Assembly: GCF_013002715.1 (NCBI RefSeq)
Contig: NZ_JABENB010000003.1
Location: 558,001 to 622,000 of the forward strand
Direction of reading: 5' to 3'
Source of the DNA: Flexivirga aerilata
Lineage (GTDB): Bacteria > Actinomycetota > Actinomycetes > Actinomycetales > Dermatophilaceae
DNA length: 64,000 bases
The translations under genes and the position numbers were made by a program. The notes under the pieces were generated by a model. The model was not told the DNA's origin. It ran no database searches and saw only the letters and a list, made by a program, of their open reading frames with translations. This document shows, in pieces, positions 44,232-52,734 of this stretch. How positions within the stretch are numbered: position 1 is the stretch's first letter; every line of letters starts with the position of its first letter.

Positions 44232-45157
44232 GTCAGCAATTCTCCCGCGTCCACCCGCACACCCCGCGCCCAGTCCGCCGCCGGCATCGTCTTCTTGCCG
44301 TGCGGCTGCACCTCGCCGAGCACCACCGGGGTCGTCCCGGTGCCGACCAGCACCTCGCGCTTGCCGGCCGAGAGCCTCCCGGCTGCGAGCTTCTCGGCAT
44401 CGTCCGTGGCGGCCGTGACCGGCCCCAGCTTCAACCGTTCTCCGCGGAAGGTCGTCCACGCTCCGGGTGCGGGCGTGCACGCGCGGATGCGGCGGTCGAC
44501 GGCGAAAGCCGGTGCGGACCAACGGATTTCGGCATCCTCGGTGGTGATCTTGGGGGCCATCGACACGCCATCGGCCGGTTGCGGGACCGGGGTGATCGAT
44601 CCGTCGGCGAGGCCGTCGAGGGAGGCCACCAGGAGACCGGCTCCGGCGTCGGCCAGCCGGTCGAGCAGCGCACCGCTGGTGTCGGTGGGGCGGATCGTCT
44701 CGGTCATGGTCCCGAGCACCGGCCCGGTGTCCATGCCCTCCTCCAGCAGGAAGGTCGTCGCGCCGGTGACCTCGTCACCGTGCAGGATCGCGTGCTGCAC
44801 CGGAGCCGCACCGCGCCAGGCGGGCAGCAGCGAGAAATGCAGGTTGACCCACCCGTGCGTCGGTATGGCGAGCGCCGCACGTGGCACCAGTGACCCGTAG
44901 GCGACCACGGGACACGCGTCGGGCCGCAGCGCTGCCAGCTCCTCGGCGAAGCCGGGGTCCTTCGCCGAGCGGGGCGTGAGCACCGGCACCCCCAGCTCGG
45001 TGGCGAGCTCCTTGACCGGTGACGGTCGCAGGCCGCGGCCGCGTCCGGCGCGCGCGTCGGGCCGGGTCACGACCGCGACGAGTTCGTGCGCGGAGTCGGC
45101 GACCGCGCGCAGGGCGGGCAGCGCGACCTCGGGGGTGCCGGCGAAGACCAGACGCAT
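44228..45157 (-). CDS. fmt: Methionyl-tRNA formyltransferase
   Basis: The 309-residue enzyme formylates initiator Met-tRNA. It has [19 protein letters not shown] and the 10-formyl-THF/catalytic stretch [23 protein letters not shown], followed by [14 protein letters not shown], then the C-terminal OB domain. It is adjacent to def, its functional counterpart. The 3-bp gap from def and the overlap with rsmB indicate one operon. Confidence 0.97.
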   Translation of the reverse strand: MRLVFAGTPEVALPALRAVADSAHELVAVVTRPDARAGRGRGLRPSPVKELATELGVPVLTPRSAKDPGFAEELAALRPDACPVVAYGSLVPRAALAIPTHGWVNLHFSLLPAWRGAAPVQHAILHGDEVTGATTFLLEEGMDTGPVLGTMTETIRPTDTSGALLDRLADAGAGLLVASLDGLADGSITPVPQPADGVSMAPKITTEDAEIRWSAPAFAVDRRIRACTPAPGAWTTFRGERLKLGPVTAATDDAEKLAAGRLSAGKREVLVGTGTTPVVLGEVQPHGKKTMPAADWARGVRVDAGELLT

Positions 45158-45160
45158 GGT

Positions 45161-45706
45161 TCAGCCCTCGAAGGTCGGGTTGGCGTGCGGGCTGTCGCGG
45201 ACGATCGGGCCCGGCAAGCCGGCCCACTCGGCGGCGCGGATCTCCTTCAGCGCCAGCTTGCGCTGCTCCTTGTCGAGCCGGTCGATGAAGAGAATGCCGT
45301 CGAGGTGGTCAGTCTCGTGCTGGATGCAGCGCGCCATCAGGTGGCTGCCCTCGATCGTGAGCGGTTCGCCATACATGTCGAAACCCTGGGCGACCGCGCG
45401 CAGCGCGCGCGGCGTCGGCCACGCGAAGTCGGGGATCGACAGACAACCCTCGTCGTCGACCTGCTGCTCGGCCGACAGGTCGAGGTCGGGGTTGACGAGG
45501 TGACCGAGCTCGCCGTCGATGTAGTAGGTGAAGACCCGCAGCCCGACGCCGAGCTGCGGCGCCGCGAGCCCCGCGCCCGGGGCGTGCATCATCGTGTCGG
45601 TGAGGTCCTTGACGAGGGTGCGCAACTCCTTGTCGAAGTCGACGACGGGCGCGGCGGGCGTGCGCAGCACCGGGTCTCCGTAGAGCCGGATCGGGGTCAC
45701 AGACAT
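45161..45706 (-). CDS. def: Peptide deformylase
   Basis: The 181-residue metalloenzyme removes the formyl group from nascent proteins. Its three motifs are intact: GAGLAAPQ (residues 44-51), EGCLS (86-90, metal ligand Cys88) and HETDH (130-134). I chose the ATG at 45706 (MSVTPIRLYGDPVLR); a longer frame upstream overlaps the HAD gene. Confidence 0.97.
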   Translation of the reverse strand: MSVTPIRLYGDPVLRTPAAPVVDFDKELRTLVKDLTDTMMHAPGAGLAAPQLGVGLRVFTYYIDGELGHLVNPDLDLSAEQQVDDEGCLSIPDFAWPTPRALRAVAQGFDMYGEPLTIEGSHLMARCIQHETDHLDGILFIDRLDKEQRKLALKEIRAAEWAGLPGPIVRDSPHANPTFEG

Positions 45707-45717
45707 CGGCGCAATCC

Positions 45718-46395
45718 CTACTCTTGTCCGACCGGCAGGCCGCGCACCAGCAGGTCGGCGCGCAGCTCCTCGGGCGAGGTGAAGGCGATCGCGTCCATGC
45801 CCGCGACCGCGGCCGCCTGCACGTTGGCGAGGCTGTCGTCGATGAAGATGCAGTCGTCGAGGCCGCCGACGTGCCGCACGCGCTCCTCGAGCACCTCGAA
45901 GATCTCCGGGTCCGGCTTGGCGACGCCCTCCTCCCCGGAGACCACGATGTCCTCGAAGTAGTCGAGGAAGTCGAAGCGGTCCAGCGCGATCGGGAACGTC
46001 TCCTCCGGCCAGTTGGTCAGCGCGAACAACGGCACGTCGGCCGCATGCAGCTGCTTGAGTATGGCGACGGTTCCGTCCACCGGACCGCGCAGCGCATGCT
46101 CGAAATTGGCTCGGTACGAACGGATTTCGTCGGCCAGCTCGGGATGCTTGGCGATCGCGTCGGCTTCGCCGTCGGCGAAGCTGCGGCCGGCGTCCTGGGC
46201 GAGGTTCCACGACGCGAAGTCGAAACCGGAATCGTGCAGGAAATGGCGGGCCCGCTCGGGGCCGACACCGGCGGCGATCGCCGGCAGCGGGTCCCACCGG
46301 ATCAGCACGTTGCCGAGGTCGAAGACGACGGCGTCGACGGGCGCCGGGTCGAGGTTCGGCCGGTCGCCGCGGTCGGCGGTCTGCTGGTCTGTCAC
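45718..46395 (-). CDS. HAD-superfamily hydrolase, subfamily IA
   Basis: The 225-residue protein has HAD motif I VFDLGNVLIRWD (Asp nucleophile; note Gly-Asn where phosphatases have Asp-x-Thr/Val, as in YihX-type proteins), motif II FALTNW, motif III Lys in GVAKPDPEIF, and motif IV FIDDSLANVQAA. It is probably a small-molecule phosphatase resembling YihX (glucose-1-phosphatase) of unknown substrate. The start is a GTG. It lies 11 bp before def. Confidence 0.88.
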   Translation of the reverse strand: MTDQQTADRGDRPNLDPAPVDAVVFDLGNVLIRWDPLPAIAAGVGPERARHFLHDSGFDFASWNLAQDAGRSFADGEADAIAKHPELADEIRSYRANFEHALRGPVDGTVAILKQLHAADVPLFALTNWPEETFPIALDRFDFLDYFEDIVVSGEEGVAKPDPEIFEVLEERVRHVGGLDDCIFIDDSLANVQAAAVAGMDAIAFTSPEELRADLLVRGLPVGQE

Positions 46396-46428
46396 CCGGC
46401 AGACCCTATCGACGCCGGGGCGGCATGC

Positions 46429-48531
46429 CTAAAGCAGTGCACCGCTCGGGTCGACCCGCACGGTGACGGTGCCGGGGGTCTTGCGGGCGCTGCGGCCGGC
46501 GCGGGCGGCCATCACCGCGCGTGCCGCGGCCGGACCGTGCGCCAGCGGGGCGCGCAGCAGCAGGCGTGCGCCGCCCTCGGGCGCTCCGGGGCCGCCGTCG
46601 AGCGGCAGCGGGCCGAGGCGTTCGACGGTGATGCCGTCGGGCAGCGCGTGGTCGACCGCGTCGGCGAACGCGGTCAGGTCGGCGATCGCGCCGGTCAGGG
46701 CAGCGACCCACTGCGCCGGAGGCAGCTGCAGCTCGCGCCGCTCGGCGAGTTCGCGGGCCGCGAAGGTGTGGGGCGCCCAGCGCACGACCGACTCCACGGC
46801 GGGCTGGGGCGCGTCGGTCGCCACCCCGCAGACGACCACGGTGCCCCCGGCTCGCGAGGGCCGGGTGAGCGCGGCCGCCGCCAGCCAGCGGCGCAGCGTC
46901 TCCTCCCCCGCGTCCAGCGCGGGCCGGTCGAGCAGCGCCCAGCCGTCGAGCAGCAGCGTTGCGGCATACCCGCCGTCGGCCACCGGCTCCGCACCCGGCG
47001 TCGCGATCACCAGCGCCGGGCCCGAGTCGACGCGCGCGACGATCTCGCCGGCACCGGACCGCACCACCTCGACGCCGGGGAACGCCCGGCCCAGCTCCTC
47101 GGCGGTGCGGCGGGCACCGACCACGGCCGCGCGCAGCCGGTCGGCCCCGCACTCGGTGCAGCGCCAGGGCTCCGCGACCCGGCCGCACCACCGGCACACC
47201 GGGGGCCCGTCGGCGCTGCGCAGGCCGAGCGGCCCGTGGCAGTGCCCGCAGCGCGCCAGGGTGCGGCAGTGGGCGCAGCGCAGCGTGGGCAGGTAGCCGC
47301 GGCGCGGCACCTGCACCAGCACCGGACCGGCCCGCAGCGCCTCGTGCGCCGCCGACCACGCCACCGGCGGCAGGTGCGCGTGTGCGGCCGCACCGGCCCG
47401 CTCCACCTGCACGTCGTCGCCCGCGACGATCACCCGCGGCAGATCGCCCCGGGCCGGCCGGGACTCGACCGACTGCACCACGCCGTCGTCCAGCCACTGC
47501 TGGACCGCGACCGATCGGGCGAAGCCGCCGAGCAACAGCGCCGCGTGCTCGCGCCGGGCGCGGAGGCGCAGCACCTCCCTGGTCTGTGCGTATGGCGAGC
47601 GCGGCTCGGCCAGCAGGTCGTCCCCGTCGTCCCAGCACGCGACCAGGCCGAGATCGCGCACCGGCGCCCACGCGGCGGCGCGAGTGCCGACCACGCAACG
47701 CACGTGGCCGCGCAGGATCTTCAGCCACGCGGTGTAGCGCGCCTGCGGGCCCTGCTCGGCGGTGAGCCGCACGTGCCCGTCCTCGCCGAGTTGCGCGACA
47801 AGCGCGCGCTCGACGCGGTCGACGTCGCGGTGGTCGGGCACGACGATCAGCACCCCGCGGCCGCCGGAGAGCGTCGCCCGGGCGGCCTCGGCCAGCGCCG
47901 CGGGCCAGTCCTGGGCGTCGTGGGCGTCCTGCGCGCTCGGCGCGGCGAGCCAGCTGGCCGCCGGGTCGCCACCGTCGGCCAACCGGCGCAGGAAGGCGGC
48001 ACCGGCCGGATAGCGTTGCCACGCAACGCCATCCGGCACCTCAGGTCGCTCGAAGGGCGGGGTGTCCTTGGCGTCGAGGGCCTTCTCCGCCGCCGCGTGA
48101 CGCGGTGGCACGGCGAGCCGCAGCACGTCGGCGAGCGGGCCGGCGTAGTGGTCGGCCACCTGTCGGGCGGCGTCGAGCACGGCGGGGGTCAGCACCGGCT
48201 CCGGGCTCACCACCCGGCGCAGCGGGGTCAGCCGGCCGACGTGCTCGGCGGTCTCGGCGCGGGCGACCACGAAGCCGCCCGCCTCCTTGCCGGCGAAGCG
48301 CACCTTGACCCGCACCCCCGGCTGCGCCGCCTCGGCGAGGTCCGCGGGCACGGCATATTCAAACGGCCGGTCCAGGTGCGGCAGCGGCACGTCGAGGACC
48401 ACGCGCGCGACCGGCAATTGCACTGCCGGGTCACCGGTTTCGGCCGCCGGCTGCTTCGGTCTGGCGGCCGAGTGCAGCAGCTGGAGCTGCTCCGTCGTCG
48501 CCCGGTGCGGCGCGTCGTCGGAGTCGGGCAT
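46429..48531 (-). CDS. priA: Replication restart protein PriA, helicase motifs absent
   Basis: The 700-residue protein has the N-terminal 3'-DNA-binding domain (VARVVLDVPLPHLDRPFEYAVP) and the zinc-binding region with four Cys pairs (CAHC, CGHC, CRWC, CTEC) typical of PriA. The ATPase motifs are missing: there is no GxGKT Walker A, and the DEEH box is replaced by CWDDGDD. This degeneration is known for actinobacterial PriA. It may act in primosome assembly without unwinding DNA. The ATG at 48531 has TATAAC seven bases upstream. Confidence 0.9.
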   Translation of the reverse strand: MPDSDDAPHRATTEQLQLLHSAARPKQPAAETGDPAVQLPVARVVLDVPLPHLDRPFEYAVPADLAEAAQPGVRVKVRFAGKEAGGFVVARAETAEHVGRLTPLRRVVSPEPVLTPAVLDAARQVADHYAGPLADVLRLAVPPRHAAAEKALDAKDTPPFERPEVPDGVAWQRYPAGAAFLRRLADGGDPAASWLAAPSAQDAHDAQDWPAALAEAARATLSGGRGVLIVVPDHRDVDRVERALVAQLGEDGHVRLTAEQGPQARYTAWLKILRGHVRCVVGTRAAAWAPVRDLGLVACWDDGDDLLAEPRSPYAQTREVLRLRARREHAALLLGGFARSVAVQQWLDDGVVQSVESRPARGDLPRVIVAGDDVQVERAGAAAHAHLPPVAWSAAHEALRAGPVLVQVPRRGYLPTLRCAHCRTLARCGHCHGPLGLRSADGPPVCRWCGRVAEPWRCTECGADRLRAAVVGARRTAEELGRAFPGVEVVRSGAGEIVARVDSGPALVIATPGAEPVADGGYAATLLLDGWALLDRPALDAGEETLRRWLAAAALTRPSRAGGTVVVCGVATDAPQPAVESVVRWAPHTFAARELAERRELQLPPAQWVAALTGAIADLTAFADAVDHALPDGITVERLGPLPLDGGPGAPEGGARLLLRAPLAHGPAAARAVMAARAGRSARKTPGTVTVRVDPSGALL

Positions 48532-48538
48532 GCCCCTT

Positions 48539-48544
48539 GTTATA
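48539..48544 (-). promoter_or_regulatory. -10 box of predicted leaderless priA promoter
   Basis: TATAAC on the minus strand, then AAGGGGC, then the priA ATG. It lies immediately after the metK terminator hairpin. Confidence 0.55.
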
Positions 48545-48550
48545 CGCGAC

Positions 48551-48578
48551 GGCACCGACACCCGAAGGTGCCGGTGCC
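48551..48578 (-). terminator. UUCG-capped terminator between metK and priA
   Basis: In the transcript GGCACCGGCACC and GGUGUCGGUGCC form a 12-bp stem (one G-U pair) closed by a C(UUCG)G tetraloop. It lies 107 bp after the metK stop and seven bases before the priA -10 box. No U-run follows. Confidence 0.75.
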
Positions 48579-48599
48579 GGTGATCTCGCGTGTGCGGGG

Positions 48600-48675
48600 T
48601 GATCTCGATACGCGGCTCGTTCCTCGCCGCTACTCGATCGGCGTGGCTCGGCGTTCCTCGCCGCTACTCGATCAG
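48600..48675. repeat. Short interspersed repeat pair downstream of metK
   Basis: GTTCCTCGCCGCTACTCGAT occurs twice (near 48629 and 48654), preceded by GATCTCGATACGCGGCTC. Sequences of the form CTCGATACGCGGCTCG...CGCTACTCGA are common between actinobacterial genes. The element occupies the 3' side of metK. Confidence 0.7.
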
Positions 48676-48684
48676 CGTTTGTGG

Positions 48685-49905
48685 TCAGCCCTTGACGGCG
48701 CGCTGCAGGTCCTCGACCTTGTCGGTGCGCTCCCAGGTGAAGGCGTTCTCGACACCGTCGGCCTTGGTGCGGCCGAAGTGACCGTAGGCGGCGGTCGGCT
48801 TGTAGATCGGGCGGAGCAGGTCCAGCTCCTCCACGATCGCGGCCGGGCGCAGGTCGAAGACCTCGTTGATCGCGGCCTGGATCTTGTCCAGGGGCGCGGT
48901 CTCGGTGCCGAAGGTCTCGACATACAGGCCCACCGGCTGCGCCTTGCCGATCGCGTAGGCGACCTGCACCTCGCAGCGGTCGGCGAGGCCGGCGGCGACG
49001 ACGTTCTTGGCGACCCAGCGCATGGCGTATGCCGCCGAGCGGTCCACCTTCGAGGGGTCCTTGCCGGAGAAGGCGCCACCGCCGTGGCGGGCCATGCCGC
49101 CGTAGGTGTCGACGATGATCTTGCGGCCGGTGAGGCCGGCGTCGCCCATCGGGCCGCCGATCTCGAAGACGCCGGTCGGGTTGATCAGCTTGCGGTAGCC
49201 CGAGGTGTCGAGGGTGTTGCCGCTCGCGGCGAGCTCCTCGAGGACGGGCTTGATGACGTGGGTGTCGATGTCCGGCTCGAGCATCCCGTCGAGGGAGATG
49301 TTGGGCGCGTGCTGGGTGGACAGCACCACGGTGTCGAGGCGGACCGCCTTGTCGCCGTCATACCCGATGGTGACCTGGGTCTTGCCGTCCGGACGCAGGT
49401 AGGCCAGCTCGCCGCTCTTGCGGACGCTGGTGAGCCGCTCGGAGAGGCGGTGGGCCAGGAAGATCGGCAGCGGCATCAGCTCGGCGGTGTCCGAGCAGGC
49501 GTAGCCGAACATCAGGCCCTGGTCGCCGGCACCCTGGCTGTCGCGCTGGTCGGTGCCGCCCTCGGTGCGGTGCTCGTGGGCGGTGTCGACGCCCTGGGCG
49601 ATGTCGGGCGACTGCTCGCCGATGGAGATCGACACGCCGCAGGAGTGGCCGTCGAAGCCCTTGAGCGACGAGTCGTAGCCGACCTCGACGATCGTGTCGC
49701 GCACCAGCTTGGCGATCGGCACGTAGCTGTTCGTCCGGACCTCACCGGCGACGTGCACCAGACCGGTGGTCACCATCGTCTCGACGGCGACGCGGGAGCT
49801 CGGGTCCTCGGCGAGCATCGCGTCGAGGATGGAGTCGCTGATCTGGTCGCAGATCTTGTCGGGGTGTCCCTCGGTGACGGATTCGGACGTGAAGAGTCGT
49901 GCCAC
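48685..49905 (-). CDS. metK: S-adenosylmethionine synthetase
   Basis: The 406-residue enzyme makes SAM from methionine and ATP. Motifs: [32 protein letters not shown], and the P-loop-like [23 protein letters not shown] at 49905 is chosen with AGGAG nine bases upstream. The leader (49906-49972) carries a perfect 16-bp palindrome. No SAM riboswitch is visible. Confidence 0.97.
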   Translation of the reverse strand: MARLFTSESVTEGHPDKICDQISDSILDAMLAEDPSSRVAVETMVTTGLVHVAGEVRTNSYVPIAKLVRDTIVEVGYDSSLKGFDGHSCGVSISIGEQSPDIAQGVDTAHEHRTEGGTDQRDSQGAGDQGLMFGYACSDTAELMPLPIFLAHRLSERLTSVRKSGELAYLRPDGKTQVTIGYDGDKAVRLDTVVLSTQHAPNISLDGMLEPDIDTHVIKPVLEELAASGNTLDTSGYRKLINPTGVFEIGGPMGDAGLTGRKIIVDTYGGMARHGGGAFSGKDPSKVDRSAAYAMRWVAKNVVAAGLADRCEVQVAYAIGKAQPVGLYVETFGTETAPLDKIQAAINEVFDLRPAAIVEELDLLRPIYKPTAAYGHFGRTKADGVENAFTWERTDKVEDLQRAVKG

Positions 49906-49942
49906 GTTGGTGTGCTCCTTTGTTGCAGCGGCTGCTGGCTGA

Positions 49943-49958
49943 GGTCCGGATCCGGACC
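49943..49958. promoter_or_regulatory. Perfect 16-bp palindrome in the metK leader
   Basis: GGTCCGGATCCGGACC lies between a possible -10 box TAAACT (49975-49970, overlapping the coaBC stop codon) and the metK ribosome-binding site. As DNA it could be a dimeric repressor site. Confidence 0.4.
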
Positions 49959-49972
49959 GCCGGTTCGCGAGT

Positions 49973-51187
49973 TTAGACCGTCTCGATCTGATCCTGTATG
50001 GCGTCCCACACAGCCGACGCCAGCGTGCGTTTGTCGGCCGGACCGATGACGTTCTCGTCGCCGCCGTCGCGGCGCAGAATCCGGATGGTGGCGCTGTCCT
50101 GCCCGAAGGTGACGCCCGGACCGACCTCGTTGACGACCTGCAGGTCGCTGCCCTTGCGGGCGAACTTGGCACGGGCGTGCTCCATCACCGAGCCGCTGGC
50201 GTCGCCGGTCTCGGCGGCGAAGCTGACGATGAACGGTGTGCGGCCCTCGCCGCGGGCATCGACGAGCCCGCGCACGATGTCGGGGTTTTCGACCAGGTCG
50301 AGGTCGAGCCCGGTGCCGGAGCCGGACTTCTTGATCTTGTGGTCGGCATAGGCCGCCGGGCGGAAGTCGGCCGGAGCTGCGGCCATGACGACCACGTCGG
50401 CGTCGCGGGCGGCGGCGGTGACCGCCTCCTGCAGCTCGAGGGTGGTCTCGACCTCGACGACCTCGACCGCGGGCGGCACCGGCAGCGTGGCGTTGACGCT
50501 GACGAGGGTGACGGCGGCGCCGCGTTGCGCGGCGACCTCCGCGAGCGCGTAGCCCTGTTTGCCGCTGCTGCGGTTGCCCAGGTAGCGCACCGGGTCGATG
50601 GGTTCGCGGGTGCCACCGGCGGAGACGACCACCTTGCGGCCGGCGAGCGGCGCGGACCGGTCGGCGCCCGCGACACCGAGCGCGAAGTCGGCGATGTGCT
50701 CCGGCTCGGGCAACCGGCCCGGCCCGGTGTCGACGCCGGTGAGCCGGCCCGAGTCGGGGTCGAGCACGTGCACGCCGCGTTCGCGCAGGGTCGCGACGTT
50801 GGCGACGGTCGCCGGGTGCTGCCACATCTCGGTGTGCATCGCCGGCGCCAGCACGACCGGACAGCGCGCGGTGAGCAGGGTGTTGGTCAGCAGGTCGTCG
50901 GCCAGGCCGTGCGCGGCCTTGGCCAGCAGGTCGGCGGTGGCCGGCGCGACGATGACCAGGTCGGCGCTCTTGCCCAGCCGGACGTGCGGCACGTCCTCGA
51001 CCCGCGTCCACACGTCGTCGGCGACCGGCTTTCCGGAGAGAGCCGCCCAGGTGGGGGCCCCGACGAAGTGCAGGGCCGCGGCCGTCGGGATGACGGTGAC
51101 GTCGTGGCCGGCTTCCTTCAGCAGGCGCAGCAGCAGGCACGCCTTGTAGGCGGCGATGCCGCCGCTGACGCCGAGAACGATCCGCAT
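49973..51187 (-). CDS. coaBC: Bifunctional phosphopantothenoylcysteine decarboxylase/synthetase
   Basis: The 404-residue enzyme carries out two steps of coenzyme A synthesis. The N-terminal flavoprotein CoaC domain has [30 protein letters not shown] (active-site His) and [10 protein letters not shown]. The C-terminal CoaB domain has [38 protein letters not shown] and [12 protein letters not shown] chose the ATG at 51187 ([10 protein letters not shown]). It lies 79 bp after rpoZ, the usual actinobacterial order. Confidence 0.97.
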   Translation of the reverse strand: MRIVLGVSGGIAAYKACLLLRLLKEAGHDVTVIPTAAALHFVGAPTWAALSGKPVADDVWTRVEDVPHVRLGKSADLVIVAPATADLLAKAAHGLADDLLTNTLLTARCPVVLAPAMHTEMWQHPATVANVATLRERGVHVLDPDSGRLTGVDTGPGRLPEPEHIADFALGVAGADRSAPLAGRKVVVSAGGTREPIDPVRYLGNRSSGKQGYALAEVAAQRGAAVTLVSVNATLPVPPAVEVVEVETTLELQEAVTAAARDADVVVMAAAPADFRPAAYADHKIKKSGSGTGLDLDLVENPDIVRGLVDARGEGRTPFIVSFAAETGDASGSVMEHARAKFARKGSDLQVVNEVGPGVTFGQDSATIRILRRDGGDENVIGPADKRTLASAVWDAIQDQIETV

Positions 51188-51266
51188 CGAGGGTGTCGAG
51201 GTGTCGGGGTTGTCGAAGACGTGATGTGGCTGAGGGTGGGTGCGGGCTGACCCGACGACCCGGGCC

Positions 51267-51530
51267 TCAGGCCTCGATCTTCTCGATCGAGAGCAGGCCG
51301 TCGTTGACCTCGCGCAGCGCGACCGACAGCGGCTTGTCGTTGACCTGGCTGTCGACGAGCGGGCCGACATACTCCAGCAGGCCCTCGGACAGCTGCGAGT
51401 AGTAGGCGTTGATCTGCCGCGCACGCTTGGCGCCGTAGATGACCAGCGCGTACTTGGAGTCGGCGACCTTCAGCAGGTCGTCGATCGGCGGGTTGGTGAT
51501 GCCCTCGGGGGCAGCCTTGGTGCCAGACAC
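51267..51530 (-). CDS. rpoZ: RNA polymerase omega subunit
   Basis: The 87-residue protein assists assembly of RNA polymerase. It shows [34 protein letters not shown], the conserved omega core with the AKRARQIN element that contacts beta-prime. The start is a GTG. Between it and gmk lies a GGTGGTGGTTC repeat (about 51552-51580) with no other feature. Confidence 0.95.
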   Translation of the reverse strand: MSGTKAAPEGITNPPIDDLLKVADSKYALVIYGAKRARQINAYYSQLSEGLLEYVGPLVDSQVNDKPLSVALREVNDGLLSIEKIEA

Positions 51531-51592
51531 GAAAGAACTCTCGTTTCGTCGGTGGTGGTTCGGTGGTGGTGGTTCGGGTCGCAGCGGACGCG

Positions 51593-52195
51593 TCAGGGGA
51601 CGCAGATGTGCTGCTGCATCAATTGTACGAGTTCCTCGGCGGCCCGCTGCACGTCGTCGTTGATGATCGTCGTGTCGAACTCCGATCGGGCGGCGAGCTC
51701 GCGCCGTGCGGTGTCGAGCCGCACGGTCCGCTCCGCCTCGGTCTCGGTGCCGCGCCCGACCAGCCGGCGGACGAGTTCGTCCCAGCTCGGCGGGGCGAGA
51801 AAGACGAAGTAGGCCTCGGGCATCTGCTCGCGCACCTGCCGGGCGCCCTGCAGGTCGATCTCGAGCAGCGGGAGCTTGCCCTCCGCTGCCGCCCGCAGCA
51901 CCGGCTCACGCGGGGTGCCGTAGCTCGCCCGGCCGTGCACGACCGCGTGCTCCAGGAACTCCCCCGCCGACACCATCGCCTCGAACCGCTCGTCGGTGAT
52001 GAAGTGGTAGTGCTTGCCGTCGACCTCACCCGGGCGCGGCGACCGGGTCGTCGCCGACACCGAGAGCCACACCTCCGGATAGTGATCGCGGATGTATGCC
52101 GACACGGTGCCCTTGCCGACCGCGGTCGGACCGGCCAGCACGACCAACGGGGCGCAGGTCTTCTGCTCCGTCTCCGGTGTGGTGCCAGAAGTCAC
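51593..52195 (-). CDS. gmk: Guanylate kinase
   Basis: The 200-residue enzyme phosphorylates GMP. P-loop [12 protein letters not shown] (residues 19-30; Thr-Ala where Ser-Gly is usual), GMP-binding [22 protein letters not shown] and [12 protein letters not shown]. It overlaps mihF by four bases. Confidence 0.97.
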   Translation of the reverse strand: MTSGTTPETEQKTCAPLVVLAGPTAVGKGTVSAYIRDHYPEVWLSVSATTRSPRPGEVDGKHYHFITDERFEAMVSAGEFLEHAVVHGRASYGTPREPVLRAAAEGKLPLLEIDLQGARQVREQMPEAYFVFLAPPSWDELVRRLVGRGTETEAERTVRLDTARRELAARSEFDTTIINDDVQRAAEELVQLMQQHICVP

Positions 52196-52518
52196 GAATT
52201 CTGTTCCCGTTCAAAGTGTTCCAGCAGGTGCTGCACCTGGTTGGCGCCGAGGCCGCGGACTCGCCGGGTCTCGGCGATGCCGATCTCGGCCATGATCTGA
52301 CGGGCCCGCACCCGGCCGACGCCGGGCATCGACTCCAGCAGCGCGGACACCTTCATCTTGCCGATGACCTCGTTGTCCTTGCCGGCCTCGATCACCTCGC
52401 GCAGCGAACCCTGCGCATACTTCAGGCGGTTCTTGACCTCGGCCCGTTCCCGTCGCGCTGCAGCGGCCTTGGCGAGTGCTTCGGCGCGCTGTTCCGGCGT
52501 CAACTGGGGTAGGGCCAC
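52192..52518 (-). CDS. mihF: Mycobacterial-type integration host factor
   Basis: The 108-residue nucleoid-associated protein has VALPQLTPEQRAEALAKAAAARRERAEVK and a helix-two-turn-helix DNA-binding core (MKVSALLESMPGVGRVRARQIMAEIGIAETRRVRGLG). It is restricted to Actinobacteria. GTG start at 52518 with AGGAGAAG upstream. It opens the gmk-rpoZ-coaBC-metK series. Confidence 0.96.
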   Translation of the reverse strand: MALPQLTPEQRAEALAKAAAARRERAEVKNRLKYAQGSLREVIEAGKDNEVIGKMKVSALLESMPGVGRVRARQIMAEIGIAETRRVRGLGANQVQHLLEHFEREQNS

Positions 52519-52596
52519 GGGTACTTCTCCTGCGTCGTCCGGCGGAACGGGTGGGTGACGGACGGCCGTCCGCGACCGGGCCACCCGCACCCGGCG

Positions 52597-52626
52597 AACC
52601 TAGCGACTGAACGGTGCGTTCGGCAA
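52597..52626 (-). promoter_or_regulatory. Probable mihF promoter
   Basis: TTGCCG (52626-52621) and TAGGTT (52602-52597) are spaced by 18 bases on the minus strand, giving a leader of about 75 nt to the mihF GTG. The leader includes the palindrome GGACGGCCGTCC. Confidence 0.5.
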
Positions 52627-52710
52627 CGCGGCCCGACACGCGCACCCCGCGGCCCTGGCGGGCGAGCACTGATCTCGTTAAGGTCGGGCGCCGTTGCCCA
52701 TGTGACGTCA

Positions 52711-52734
52711 ATGGACCCGGAGTTGATTCGGTGA
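52711..52734 (+). CDS. Possible seven-codon upstream ORF of the MHS transporter
   Basis: ATG at 52711 encodes MDPELIR and its TGA overlaps the transporter's GTG (GTGA). The transporter's likely ribosome-binding GGAG lies inside it. Too short to support on its own. Confidence 0.2.
   Translation: MDPELIR

Noticed and set aside
48600-48675. Insertion-sequence remnant downstream of metK.
   Set aside because: Only short repeat units with no transposase fragment or target duplication; it fits a small interspersed repeat better.
49906-49972. SAM riboswitch before metK.
   Set aside because: The leader is under 70 nt and lacks the conserved core of known SAM riboswitches; only a simple palindrome is present.
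45724-50049. A 1441-codon open frame on the plus strand, and other very long frames opposite real genes (for example 14836-18432 minus, 30317-32767 plus).
   Set aside because: They lie antisense to recognised genes (priA, metK, phosphoesterase, trpE) and their translations are Arg/His/Asp-rich with no family motifs. Such frames are expected at this GC content.
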